Source: Dermatophilaceae bacterium Sec6.4 (lineage in GTDB: Bacteria; Actinomycetota; Actinomycetes; Actinomycetales; Dermatophilaceae). From it: DNA of 64,000 bases. The stretch spans positions 434,001 through 498,000 of the forward strand of contig CP144172.1 of the NCBI GenBank assembly GCA_039636865.1, read 5' to 3'. This document shows positions 12,070-20,502 of this stretch, in pieces (position 1 is the first letter of the stretch; every line of letters begins with the position of its first letter). A program made the translations under genes and the position numbers. The notes below the pieces were generated by a model that was not told where the DNA came from, searched no databases, and saw nothing but the letters and a program-made list of their open reading frames with translations.

Positions 12070-13256
12070 ATGTCGGGAAAGGCGACACCCTGGGCGGCCG
12101 CTACCGGTTGGACGACCGGATCGCAGCCGGCGGGATGGGCGTGGTCTGGACCGCCACCGACGCCATCCTGGGGCGTACCGTCGCGGTCAAAGTACTGACC
12201 GGCGGACTCACCGACGATATCGGCTTCGAACACCGCTTCCGCACCGAGGCGCGGCTGGCTGCAGCGTTGACGCACGCCAATATCGCGGCCGTTCACGACT
12301 ACGGCGAGGACGAGGGCTCCGCCTACCTGGTGATGGAGTACGTCCCCGGCCTGCCGCTGTCGCGCATCATCGCGGACCGCTCCCCGATGCCCGCGGCCGA
12401 CACGGTCGGCCTGATCTCGCAGACCGCAACCGCCCTGCAGACCGCGCACCGCAGCGGTCTCGTGCATCGTGACGTCAAGCCCGCCAACGTGCTCGTAACC
12501 CCCGACGGGATCGTCAAACTCACCGATTTCGGTATCGCGCGTGCCGTTGGGTCGGCAGCGATGACCAAGACCGGTGAGGTGATGGGCACCGCACAGTACC
12601 TCGCTCCCGAGGCCGCACTCGGGCTCGAGACGACCCCGCTCAGCGATGTGTATGCATTGGGCGTCGTGACATACGAGATGCTCTGTGGATTCAGACCGTT
12701 CGTGGCTGACAGCCCCGTCGCGCTGGCCATGGCCCATGTCAACGAACTCCCGCCCCCGATGCCGGACTTCGTGCCCCCACCGGTGCGTGCGGTCGTCCTG
12801 GCTGCGCTGGAGAAGGACCCGAACCTACGTCCGGATTCAGCCGCCGAATTCGGCCGAGCATTGCGTCAGGCAATCGACGACAGCGCCCGGATGGGATTTG
12901 ATCCGTACCGCGAACCGCCCCGCCACCCGTCCGCAGCCGGCGGACGCCGGGTGCCCCCGCCCGCGGCGACACCCACCCCCACCCGCACGGCCCGGGCCAC
13001 TGCGGTGCCCCGCACCGCAGTGCACCATCGCGAGCAGGCAACCGGCAGTTCATCTGCGGACCCGAATGGCGGCCGGGGCCGGTCACGCCGCTTCATGCTG
13101 CTCGCTGTCGTCGCCCTGGTCATCGTGATCGGGGTCGTGGTGGCGATCGTGCTCACCCAGGGCTCCTCGCCCTCGCAACCGACGGAAAACTTCACCAAGC
13201 CCATCCAGATTGTGACGCTCGGCCACCCCGGCGCGTCGCCGAAGGAGTTCCGGTGA
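12066..13256 (+). CDS. pknA: Ser/Thr protein kinase PknA
   Basis: A 396-residue receptor-type kinase. The kinase domain (about 10-275) has the glycine-rich loop IAAGGMGVV, K42 (VAVKV), HRD at 134-136 (catalytic D136) and DFG at 154-156. A Pro/Thr/Arg-rich juxtamembrane segment is followed by one transmembrane helix (about 345-366) and only about 30 outside residues without PASTA repeats, as is usual for PknA. The GTG at 12066 overlaps the pbpA stop. The family phosphorylates cell-division and wall-synthesis proteins. Confidence 0.95.
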   Translation: MNVGKGDTLGGRYRLDDRIAAGGMGVVWTATDAILGRTVAVKVLTGGLTDDIGFEHRFRTEARLAAALTHANIAAVHDYGEDEGSAYLVMEYVPGLPLSRIIADRSPMPAADTVGLISQTATALQTAHRSGLVHRDVKPANVLVTPDGIVKLTDFGIARAVGSAAMTKTGEVMGTAQYLAPEAALGLETTPLSDVYALGVVTYEMLCGFRPFVADSPVALAMAHVNELPPPMPDFVPPPVRAVVLAALEKDPNLRPDSAAEFGRALRQAIDDSARMGFDPYREPPRHPSAAGGRRVPPPAATPTPTRTARATAVPRTAVHHREQATGSSSADPNGGRGRSRRFMLLAVVALVIVIGVVVAIVLTQGSSPSQPTENFTKPIQIVTLGHPGASPKEFR

Positions 13257-15106
13257 CCGACACCCCCCGCATCCTCGGCGGTCGTTACGAGGTCGGTGAG
13301 CTCATCGGTCGTGGCGGTATGGCCGAGGTCCACCTCGGCCACGACACGCGTCTGGGACGCACCGTTGCCATCAAGATGCTGCGCTCGGACCTGGCCCGCG
13401 ACTCTTCGTTCATCACCCGGTTCCGCCGTGAGGCGCAGTCCGCCGCTGGCCTGAACCACCACGCGATCGTGGCCGTCTACGACTCCGGTGAGGATGTCTT
13501 CCTGGAGACCGGCGGGGCCCGCATCGACGTGCCCTACATCGTCATGGAGTACATCGAAGGCGAGACGTTGCGCGAAATCCTCGACGAGGAGGGCAAACTG
13601 GCCCCCGACGAGGCCGCGCGGATCGCGATGGGCATCCTGTCGGCACTGGACTACTCCCACGAAAAGGGCATCGTCCACCGTGACATCAAACCAGCCAACG
13701 TGATGCTGACCCGGGGCGGCAGCGTCAAGGTGATGGACTTCGGCATCGCCCGCGCGATGGCCGACACCGGCGCGACCATGACCTCGGCGCAGGCCGTCGT
13801 CGGGACGGCGCGTTACCTGTCACCGGAGCAGGCACAGGGCGAAACCGTCGACGCCCGCTCCGATCTGTACTCCGCCGGGTGCGTCCTGTTCGAGCTGCTG
13901 AGCGGTCGTACGCCGTTCGTCGGCGAGCCGGTCAGCCTGGTCTACCAGCACATCACCGATCCACCGAAGGCTCCATCGGTGTACGAGCCGTCGGTGCCGC
14001 CCTCGATGGACGCGGTGACCCTGCACTCCCTGGAGAAGCCGCGTGAGGGCCGCTACCAACAGGCGGCGGATTTCCGGGCGGACCTGCAGCGGGCACGCAC
14101 GGGCGAACCGCTCAGTGCGGCGGCGGCAGCAACGCTCAGCAACCGTGACGTCGGCGACCGTCAGCCGCAGGCAGTCCCGGCAACGCAGCGACACGACCAC
14201 ACGGCTGAGTACGACGGATCGCAGTCACCACCTCGGCGGACCGCCATCTGGATCGCTGCGATCGTGGCGCTGTTGCTCGCCATCCTCGGCATCGGATACG
14301 TGGTGTCGCAGAATTCACCCGGCACCAAGTCGGTGAAGGTGACCAGTGTCCTCTACCTGCAGCAGGGGGCCGCCGAGTCGGCGTTGCGGGCCGACAATTT
14401 CGGGGTCCTGGTCCGCAACGTCACCAATGACGCCACCGTCGGCGAGGTCGTGAAGCAGACTCCCGTCGCAGGTGCGGACGCGCCATCTGGCAGCACGGTG
14501 ACCATCGACGTGTCCAGTGGTCCGGACTCCCGGCAGATACCCAGCGTCGCCGGACAGAGCGTGGCGGATGCCACCCAGATGCTGAAGAACGCCGGCTTCC
14601 TCAACGTCGTTCCCAGCCCGCAGAAGGTCTCAGACACCCAGTACGCCGATGGGCAGGTCGCCAGCACCACGCCGGCGGCGACCAATTCCACCGCACCGAA
14701 AACGCAGATCGTGCTCAACGTCAGCGACGGTCAGGTCACCGTGCCGACCGATCTCAAGGGCAAGACCAGCGCCGCTGCGCAGACCGAGCTACGCGCAAAA
14801 TTCCTGTACTCCTCGATCCAGAACGTCGAAACATCCGACTCCAGCCTGGTGGGCAAGGTCGTCAAGGTCGACAACGCCGGGCAGAAGGTCGCGGTGAACT
14901 CGGTGATCACCCTCTCGATCGGCACACTCAAGCCCACGACCGCGACGGTGACGTCGACGTTCACGCAGCCACCGCCGACTTCCACGTCCAGCAGCCCGCC
15001 ACCGAGCAGCCCGCCACCGAGCAGCACGCCACCCAGCTCCACGAAGCCCTCCGGCTCCTCGACGTCATCCAAATCGGCGAGTCCGCCGACCGCGAACTCC
15101 GGCTGA
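13253..15106 (+). CDS. pknB: Ser/Thr protein kinase PknB with PASTA repeats
   Basis: A 617-residue receptor kinase that senses muropeptides or lipid II. The kinase domain has K41, HRD at 142-144 and DFG at 162-164, and the activation loop carries TGATMTSAQ. The transmembrane helix is at about 331-351. Three PASTA repeats follow (about 358-424, 425-493 and 494-560), one fewer than the four common in mycobacteria. A Ser/Pro/Thr-rich tail of about 55 residues closes the protein and may span the wall. The GTG shares four bases with the pknA stop. It is the last gene of the operon and converges with the DUF429 fusion, with 8 bp between stops. Confidence 0.95.
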   Translation: MTDTPRILGGRYEVGELIGRGGMAEVHLGHDTRLGRTVAIKMLRSDLARDSSFITRFRREAQSAAGLNHHAIVAVYDSGEDVFLETGGARIDVPYIVMEYIEGETLREILDEEGKLAPDEAARIAMGILSALDYSHEKGIVHRDIKPANVMLTRGGSVKVMDFGIARAMADTGATMTSAQAVVGTARYLSPEQAQGETVDARSDLYSAGCVLFELLSGRTPFVGEPVSLVYQHITDPPKAPSVYEPSVPPSMDAVTLHSLEKPREGRYQQAADFRADLQRARTGEPLSAAAAATLSNRDVGDRQPQAVPATQRHDHTAEYDGSQSPPRRTAIWIAAIVALLLAILGIGYVVSQNSPGTKSVKVTSVLYLQQGAAESALRADNFGVLVRNVTNDATVGEVVKQTPVAGADAPSGSTVTIDVSSGPDSRQIPSVAGQSVADATQMLKNAGFLNVVPSPQKVSDTQYADGQVASTTPAATNSTAPKTQIVLNVSDGQVTVPTDLKGKTSAAAQTELRAKFLYSSIQNVETSDSSLVGKVVKVDNAGQKVAVNSVITLSIGTLKPTTATVTSTFTQPPPTSTSSSPPPSSPPPSSTPPSSTKPSGSSTSSKSASPPTANSG

Positions 15107-15114
15107 AGCAGCAG

Positions 15115-16884
15115 TCAGCTCGGCACGCTGATCTTGGCCAGGCGTCGTTGCAGTCGATCGACGCGATGCTCGTTGCCGTGCAGCCGCACATACCGCTCGC
15201 CGCGGGTGAGCAGTAGCGCGTCGTCCAGGCGGCGTACGGCGCCCGCCGGATTGCGGTAGTCCATCCGGGCGTCGATTGTCGTCGCGTCGACCGCGCGGAT
15301 GGTCTCGGCCAGCTCGGCCAGCGAGGTGATGCCCAGCTCGAGCACCAGGCCGGCGATCCAGGCGTACTGCTCCGGGCGTGACCAGCTGGCGTCGGCGTAC
15401 TCCCCCGCCAGGAACGCCGCGAGTTCCTGCGGGCTGATCCGGGGATCATCGTCGGCCGTGCGCGCATCGGTCTCGCGGACACCCTCCTGCAACCGCTGGC
15501 GGATTGTGGAGAACTCCTGGTCGGCCAGCTCCAGCAGCCCGGCTGCCAGGGTAAATCGGCGGTCGAGGTCGGCTCGCTGTTCCTGCGGGATGGTGCCTTT
15601 GTAGCGGATGTCGTGCTCGAACTCCGCCCAGGCGTGCTGCAGCACTGTGCGGATCTGTACCTGGATCTGCCGATCTCCGATGCTGGGGTGAGCCGCCCGC
15701 TCATCCGGGTCCAGCAGGATCTGCAGGTGCCGACTGGAGTACCCGAAACCGCCTTCGCGGGCGGTCACTTCGCCCATGTCCCGGTCCTCGATGACCACGG
15801 CTTCAGTGGCCAGCAGTTCCGCCACCGACGCGACGTCGCTGTGTACGTAGGTGATGACCCGTAGTCCGATGACATCGCCGATCTGGGCTGTCGGGTCGGT
15901 GAAGAGTGGAACCTCGCCATTGGAACGACCGGCCTTCTCGGCGAACGACGCGATGCTCTTGGCCCGTCCGGTGACGCTCAGGTAGTTCAGCCCGGCGTCG
16001 TCCAGCACACCGACGACGATGGCCATCGCCTCCACGGCTGCACGCTGCAACTGCGGGAACACCTTGGCGTACTGCTGGGTTGCGCGACGCACCATCTCCA
16101 CCCGCGCGTCCACTGTGGCCTCGATGGTCGGGATCCGCTGCGAAGGTCGTAACCCGACCGGCAGGGTGGGCGTGACGATGTACCCGTTCGCGAAGTCGCC
16201 GTACGTGGTCGTCGCATCCGGCCGACGTTCGCGAAAGAGTGCGACGTAGGCGCAGACGACCGCGTCGACCTGATCCTCAGCCACCCGCAGCGCAGCTTTG
16301 GTGCCGGCCTGCTCGACATGGGTCACCAGCGCGCTCCATCCAGGATGCGAGACCAGGTGCAGCACGGGGCTACTGGCCGAGAGCGATTCCAACCGGCGCA
16401 TCAGGATCAGTAGCTGCTCGCGTAGCTGGGCCATCGAACGGCCCTGCTTGTTCTTGTACTTCAGGGTCCGGCCGAGCTCGAAGAGCGCCACGGTTGCTGG
16501 GTGCGGGTAGACCTCGATCCCACGATCTGCGGCGCGGGAGTCAGGGTCCATGTCCAGGCCGAGCAGGGCACATACCCGGGCTGCCCGGGTGCCGTTCGCG
16601 AACGCCGGGTTCGCCAGATTCGCCGGGTGGGCACCGGCCTGGAACGGGGCGAAGTCCCGGTTGAGGTCGCGTTCGGCAGGTCGGTTGCCCCCCTCGTTCA
16701 CCACGATCAGCGGGGCGTCGATTCCGACGAGGATGCCGCCGTCGAGGTACGGGGTGAGCGCCGCGACGATCTCCTCGTCGGTACGCACCGCGGACAGGTG
16801 CAGCAGGGAGCCGGCGTCGTCCAGGACGGCGACCCCGGTCGGACTCCTGGTGCCCCAAGCGAGGTCTAGGCCGGCGTAGTGCAT
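15115..16884 (-). CDS. DUF429 (RNase H-like) - RelA/SpoT-like fusion protein
   Basis: A 589-residue two-domain protein. Residues 1-238 match DUF429, a predicted RNase H-fold nuclease family: candidate acidic residues are D7 (AGLDLAWG), D56 (GIDAPL), E124 (IEVYPHP) and D207 (DQVDAVV). Residues 265-430 match the RelA/SpoT (p)ppGpp synthetase fold: VTGRAKS at 304-310, D337 in GDVIGLRV, GYSSRH at 381-386 and HAWAEFEHDIRYK at 417-429. A helical C-terminal part begins with AAGLLELADQEF, which belongs to the same synthetase subfamily. The usual glutamate of ExQIRT is glutamine (Q408). The ATG lies 4 nt after the pabA stop, so it is translated with pabA. Neither nuclease nor synthetase activity is proven; it could equally be a nucleotide sensor. 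Confidence 0.8.
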   Translation of the reverse strand: MHYAGLDLAWGTRSPTGVAVLDDAGSLLHLSAVRTDEEIVAALTPYLDGGILVGIDAPLIVVNEGGNRPAERDLNRDFAPFQAGAHPANLANPAFANGTRAARVCALLGLDMDPDSRAADRGIEVYPHPATVALFELGRTLKYKNKQGRSMAQLREQLLILMRRLESLSASSPVLHLVSHPGWSALVTHVEQAGTKAALRVAEDQVDAVVCAYVALFRERRPDATTTYGDFANGYIVTPTLPVGLRPSQRIPTIEATVDARVEMVRRATQQYAKVFPQLQRAAVEAMAIVVGVLDDAGLNYLSVTGRAKSIASFAEKAGRSNGEVPLFTDPTAQIGDVIGLRVITYVHSDVASVAELLATEAVVIEDRDMGEVTAREGGFGYSSRHLQILLDPDERAAHPSIGDRQIQVQIRTVLQHAWAEFEHDIRYKGTIPQEQRADLDRRFTLAAGLLELADQEFSTIRQRLQEGVRETDARTADDDPRISPQELAAFLAGEYADASWSRPEQYAWIAGLVLELGITSLAELAETIRAVDATTIDARMDYRNPAGAVRRLDDALLLTRGERYVRLHGNEHRVDRLQRRLAKISVPS

Positions 16885-16888
16885 CCGG

Positions 16889-17548
16889 TCAGCATGCCCC
16901 ACCCGCGGCTTCCTCCAGTCCGCGCACCAACGGGGCCATGCCGGCGCTACGGGCGACCGCGTCCGGCATCCCGGTGATCTCCAACCAGTTGGCCAACATC
17001 CGGTGGCCACCTTGGGTCAGCACCGATTCGGGATGGAACTGGATCCCGTGCAGCGGCAGGGTTCTGTGTCGCAGGGCCATCACGACGCCGGTATCGGTGC
17101 GGCCGTTGACGACCAGGTCGTCCGGAATCGTGCTGGGTACGACGGTCAGCGAGTGGTATCTCGTCGCACGCAGCGGCGAGGGCAGTCCGGCCATCACCCC
17201 GCTCGCGTCGTGCTGCACCTGGGAGGTCTTGCCATGCAGCAACTCCGGTGCCCGATCGACCGTGGCTCCGAAGACCACGCCCAATGCCTGGTGGCCCAGA
17301 CACACCCCGAGCATCGGTTGCGCGCGTTGGGCGCAGGCCTCGATCATCGCCATGGAGATCCCGGCTCCCTGCGGGGTGCCGGGCCCGGGAGAGATCAACA
17401 CCCCGTCGTACTGTGCGCCCTGGGCGACATCGATGCGGTCGTTGCGCACGACGGTGCACTGCGCACCGAGCTGTTCCAGATAACCGACGATCGTGAAGAC
17501 GAAACTGTCGTAGTTGTCGATCACCAGGATCCGGGTCTCGGCTGTCAT
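16889..17548 (-). CDS. pabA: Aminodeoxychorismate/anthranilate synthase glutamine amidotransferase
   Basis: A 219-residue class I glutamine amidotransferase that releases ammonia from glutamine for chorismate amination (folate or tryptophan pathway). Visible motifs are LISPGPGTPQGAG, the nucleophile loop GVCLGHQALG, and the His-Glu pair in GIQFHPES. No partner chorismate-binding subunit is nearby, so folate versus tryptophan use cannot be decided. The position beside the DUF881 gene and the pknB operon is the conserved actinobacterial one. Its start overlaps the DUF881 stop by 4 nt. Confidence 0.92.
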   Translation of the reverse strand: MTAETRILVIDNYDSFVFTIVGYLEQLGAQCTVVRNDRIDVAQGAQYDGVLISPGPGTPQGAGISMAMIEACAQRAQPMLGVCLGHQALGVVFGATVDRAPELLHGKTSQVQHDASGVMAGLPSPLRATRYHSLTVVPSTIPDDLVVNGRTDTGVVMALRHRTLPLHGIQFHPESVLTQGGHRMLANWLEITGMPDAVARSAGMAPLVRGLEEAAGGAC

Positions 17549-18333
17549 CGCGCATCCTCATAGCTCGTTGCGTATCGCAGTTGGGTACTGCCGTCGTAGG
17601 CCGGAAAACTCTTGGCATCCAGGTCGCGCACCGCGTAGCCGAGCCCGACCAGCGATACGTAATCGCGGAAGTTGCTCACCGCATCGTCCTGGGTCAGGGC
17701 ACTGCGCAGCCTGCTTTGGTCGCCCATGGCGGTGATGGTGAAGGGCGGGGAGTAGACCCGGCCCTGCAGCAGCAGAGTGTTGCCCACGCACCGCACCGCT
17801 GAGGTGGAGATCACCCGCTGGTCCATGATCGTCATCGCGGTTGCGCCACCGCGCCAGAGTGCGTTGACGACGCCCTGCACGTCCTGCTGATGCACGAGCA
17901 GCCAGTTGGGGTCGGTATCGGCGGGCAGGGTGGACGGGTCGCGGTGCGAGTCGTCCAGCGTCACCGATACTGCCGAACCCCTGACTGTTGTCATCCCGGC
18001 TCTGGCGGCGATCGCGTCGCCCTGACGTCGCAGGGCCGCGATCCTCGCGGAACCGGGCGCGCGTGCGGCGCTCAGTGCATTGACCGACGCCTGCAGGGCC
18101 TTGACCTCGGCGGCCTTCTCCTGCACCGTCCGGTCGCCGTTGCGCACGACCTGTACCAGGTTGCGCGTCGCCGGCCGCAGGTCGGTGCCCTGCGAGGTGG
18201 CCGCGCTGATTCCGAAGATCGCCCCCGCGCCTACTGCCGCGACCGGAACGGCGACGGCCCAGCGGGTACGTCGCCGACGTGGCGCCGATCGTCCGCGCCG
18301 CAGCGTGTGGCGGACACGGGCCAGACCGGACAT
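17545..18333 (-). CDS. DUF881 membrane-anchored protein
   Basis: A 262-residue protein. A basic N-terminus leads to one transmembrane segment (about 25-45), then a coiled-coil stretch rich in Ala/Glu/Lys (about 60-105) and the DUF881 domain with SHRDP and NWLLVHQQDVQGVVNALW. DUF881 proteins neighbour crgA and the division genes in Actinobacteria; their role is unknown. The ATG at 18333 is preferred over one 27 nt upstream because AGGAG lies 8 nt before it. It is divergent from crgA. Confidence 0.88.
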   Translation of the reverse strand: MSGLARVRHTLRRGRSAPRRRRTRWAVAVPVAAVGAGAIFGISAATSQGTDLRPATRNLVQVVRNGDRTVQEKAAEVKALQASVNALSAARAPGSARIAALRRQGDAIAARAGMTTVRGSAVSVTLDDSHRDPSTLPADTDPNWLLVHQQDVQGVVNALWRGGATAMTIMDQRVISTSAVRCVGNTLLLQGRVYSPPFTITAMGDQSRLRSALTQDDAVSNFRDYVSLVGLGYAVRDLDAKSFPAYDGSTQLRYATSYEDAR

Positions 18334-18432
18334 CCCCACACTCCTGCTGTTGCCCACCATTTCGACATCGTGCCGGTGGTCACCGGTGATCTACTCTCTA
18401 GCTTAGCGATGCCCGACCTAGGAGATTTCCCC

Positions 18433-18816
18433 GTGAGTAAGTCCAGCAAGGACCCGTCGACCTCGTCCGCCGACCCGAAGTCCGCATCTTCGACTGCAGC
18501 GTCATCAACTGCAGCGTCATCGACTTCGAAGGCCGCGAAGAAGTCCAAGTCCTCGGGTTCAGTGTCCCGTTCGGCAGCCGCCGATGAGCTGACCCGCCGA
18601 ACGACGGCGCAGAAGGTGCGGGTGACCACCGGGGACAACCCGCAGTACTGGGTGCCGACGATGGTCACCTTGATGGTGCTCGGGTTGCTGTGGCTCGTCG
18701 TGACCTACCTGGCCCAGGGCGAATACCCGGCACCCGGGATCGGGGTCGTCTGGAACCTGGGCATCGGTTTCGCCCTGGTGATGGCCGGCTTCCTGATGAC
18801 CACCCGCTGGAAGTAG
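18433..18816 (+). CDS. crgA: Cell division protein CrgA
   Basis: A 127-residue membrane protein of the divisome that recruits or stabilises FtsZ-ring and PBP partners. The C-terminal part holds the conserved NPQYWVP motif and two transmembrane helices (about 72-92 and 104-122), ending MTTRWK. The N-terminal 60 residues are a Ser/Lys/Ala-rich cytoplasmic tail with a short DNA-level duplication. The GTG at 18433 has AGGAG about 8 nt upstream. An ATG at 18409 is in frame but has no ribosome site. Confidence 0.93.
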   Translation: MSKSSKDPSTSSADPKSASSTAASSTAASSTSKAAKKSKSSGSVSRSAAADELTRRTTAQKVRVTTGDNPQYWVPTMVTLMVLGLLWLVVTYLAQGEYPAPGIGVVWNLGIGFALVMAGFLMTTRWK

Positions 18817-18850
18817 CACCGCTCCGGGCGCCTGGCGACCTGCCACTACG

Positions 18851-18882
18851 TTGTCCACAGTGTTATCCCCAGTTGGGGATAA
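18851..18882. promoter_or_regulatory. Cluster of three DnaA-box-like sequences
   Basis: TTGTCCACA (18851-18859) matches the actinobacterial DnaA box exactly. TTATCCCCA (18863-18871) and its mirror TGGGGATAA (18874-18882) form an inverted pair 2 bp apart; the same TTATCCCCA variant occurs in oriC at 49079. The cluster sits in the 127-bp space between the stops of crgA and the rhomboid gene, about 30 kb from oriC. Confidence 0.55.
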
Positions 18883-18943
18883 CCACACGCGTGTAACTTC
18901 GTACGCCCGTTCGGGTGGTGGCAGGTCATGCTCCAGCACTGCC

Positions 18944-19831
18944 TCACCCGCCGCCGAGCGCCGCGGTCAGCATCGGAACGCTGGAGAACCGCACGGCGGC
19001 CAGCACGATCAGCACCACGACCACCGCGCCGTACGCGGGCCATTGCAGGTTGCGGTACCTACTGCCGAGCAACGTTGCGATCGCGCCGCAGACCAGGCCC
19101 ACGACGGCCCCGCCCAGGTGTGCCTGCCACGCGATGCCGGGCACCACGAAGCCGATACCGATGTTGATCGCGACGATCGTGGCAAGACCGCCGATCGGCA
19201 CCCCGAGCCGCTTGTTGGCCACGATCGCCGCGCCGAACAGGCCCATGATCGCGCCGGAGGCGCCAAGGGTAGGTGTGTACCAGCCGAACGACCCGTTGAC
19301 GGTGTTCACGGTCGGCGCACTGGCGAGCAACTCATACCCGACCGAGCCGCCCAACCCGCAGATCAGGTAGATCGCCAGGAAGCGTGCCCGGCCGAGGGCC
19401 GGCTCGAGGAACTGCCCGCCGATCCAGAGCGCGAACATGTTGAAGAGCAGGTGCGTGGGGGTGCCCTGAGCGTGCAGGAAGGTCGCGGTCATCAGCCGAT
19501 ACGGCTGGTCGCCGGTCTCGAACGGGGCGTAGAAGAAGCTCGCGGTGATCGAGGAGTCGACCTGCTGAAGCAACCAGACGACCGAGCAGATGGCAATCAG
19601 CGAGATGGTGACGACCGGACGCCCGCCCGCCAGCCGTCCACCGAAAACCGTCATCGGGCTGCGCTGGGACTTTGCGGATTCACGCAGGCAGTCGACACAG
19701 TGGATGCCGACGGGGGCGGGGTGTTGGCAGTCCGGGCAGGTGGGCCGTCCGCACACCTGGCAGCGCACGTACGCCACCCGGTCGGGGTGCCTGGGGCAGA
19801 CGGGCGCCGTCTGTTGCGGTGGGGTGCTCAC
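18944..19831 (-). CDS. Rhomboid-family intramembrane serine protease with N-terminal zinc finger
   Basis: A 295-residue protein. Residues 12-48 form a B-box-like zinc finger with Cys/His pairs (C12, H15, C24, C27, C32, C35, H44, C45, C48). At least six transmembrane helices follow. The catalytic dyad is S192 in GASGAIMG and H238 in QAHLGG; HLLFNMFALW is the conserved rhomboid helix. Rhomboids cut membrane proteins within the bilayer; the substrate here is unknown. A rhomboid beside the cyclophilin is common near actinobacterial origins. Confidence 0.9.
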   Translation of the reverse strand: MSTPPQQTAPVCPRHPDRVAYVRCQVCGRPTCPDCQHPAPVGIHCVDCLRESAKSQRSPMTVFGGRLAGGRPVVTISLIAICSVVWLLQQVDSSITASFFYAPFETGDQPYRLMTATFLHAQGTPTHLLFNMFALWIGGQFLEPALGRARFLAIYLICGLGGSVGYELLASAPTVNTVNGSFGWYTPTLGASGAIMGLFGAAIVANKRLGVPIGGLATIVAINIGIGFVVPGIAWQAHLGGAVVGLVCGAIATLLGSRYRNLQWPAYGAVVVVLIVLAAVRFSSVPMLTAALGGG

Positions 19832-19849
19832 TGGTTCCTCAACGACCGA

Positions 19850-19890
19850 CGCCGGTGAATTAGTGCCTCAAGGCGACGAATTCACCGGCG
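19850..19890 (-). terminator. Hairpin after the cyclophilin gene
   Basis: Perfect 12-bp arms (19850-19861 and 19879-19890) flank a 17-nt loop that itself contains a small GCC/GGC stem. It lies between the cyclophilin stop and the rhomboid start, both on the minus strand, and could terminate the upstream transcript or act in the rhomboid leader. No long T run follows. Confidence 0.5.
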
Positions 19891-19905
19891 TACCGAATCA
19901 AGAGA

Positions 19906-20412
19906 TCAGTCGGTGATCTCGACGGACTCGATGACGACATCTTCGACGGGCTTGTCCGAGCCACCGGTACGCACGGCGCCGATCTTGTCCACGACATCGC
20001 GGCTGGCCTGGTCGGCGACCTCGCCGAAGATGGTGTGCTTGCCCTGCAACCAGGTGGTCGGGGCCACGGTGATGAAGAACTGCGAGCCGTTGGTGCCCTT
20101 GCCGGCGTTGGCCATCGCGAGCATGTACGGAGCGCGGAAGTCCTTGTCGGGGGAGATCTCGTCGTCGAACTTGTAGCCGGGGCCACCGACGCCCTTACCC
20201 AGCGGGCAGCCGGCTTGCAGCATGAAGCCGGAGATCACGCGGTGGAAGATCAGTCCGTCGTAGAACGGCGTAGGGCTGGTACGACCGGCGTCATCCTTGT
20301 ATTCCTTGGTGCCACGAGCGAGGCCGGCGAAGTTCTCCACCGTCTTCGGGGCGGCATCGGGGAAGAGGACGATATTGATGTCGCCGTGGTTGGTGTGCAG
20401 CGTTGCATTCAT
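19906..20412 (-). CDS. ppiA: Cyclophilin-type peptidyl-prolyl isomerase
   Basis: A 168-residue cytoplasmic cyclophilin that catalyses cis/trans isomerisation of prolyl bonds. Motifs are FHRVISGFMLQAG (catalytic Arg), GTNGSQFFIT and HTIFGEV. It has no signal peptide. The length is normal. The location between the gyrase block and crgA is conserved in relatives. It is divergent from the histone-like gene. Confidence 0.92.
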   Translation of the reverse strand: MNATLHTNHGDINIVLFPDAAPKTVENFAGLARGTKEYKDDAGRTSPTPFYDGLIFHRVISGFMLQAGCPLGKGVGGPGYKFDDEISPDKDFRAPYMLAMANAGKGTNGSQFFITVAPTTWLQGKHTIFGEVADQASRDVVDKIGAVRTGGSDKPVEDVVIESVEITD

Positions 20413-20502
20413 GGCCAGAAGTTTGCCACGGCGGCGCCTATTGGCCGACTCCGGTGCAACAAGGCAGGATAGGTGTCGAACTCATACCTCTGGAGGACGC
20501 TC

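Noticed and set aside
15115-17548. Toxin-antitoxin reading of the DUF429-RelA/SpoT gene with pabA
   Set aside because: pabA is a complete amidotransferase at its conserved place, and no small antitoxin-like frame adjoins the fusion gene.
18409-18432. ATG at 18409 as the crgA start
   Set aside because: No ribosome site precedes it, whereas the GTG at 18433 has AGGAG at good spacing.
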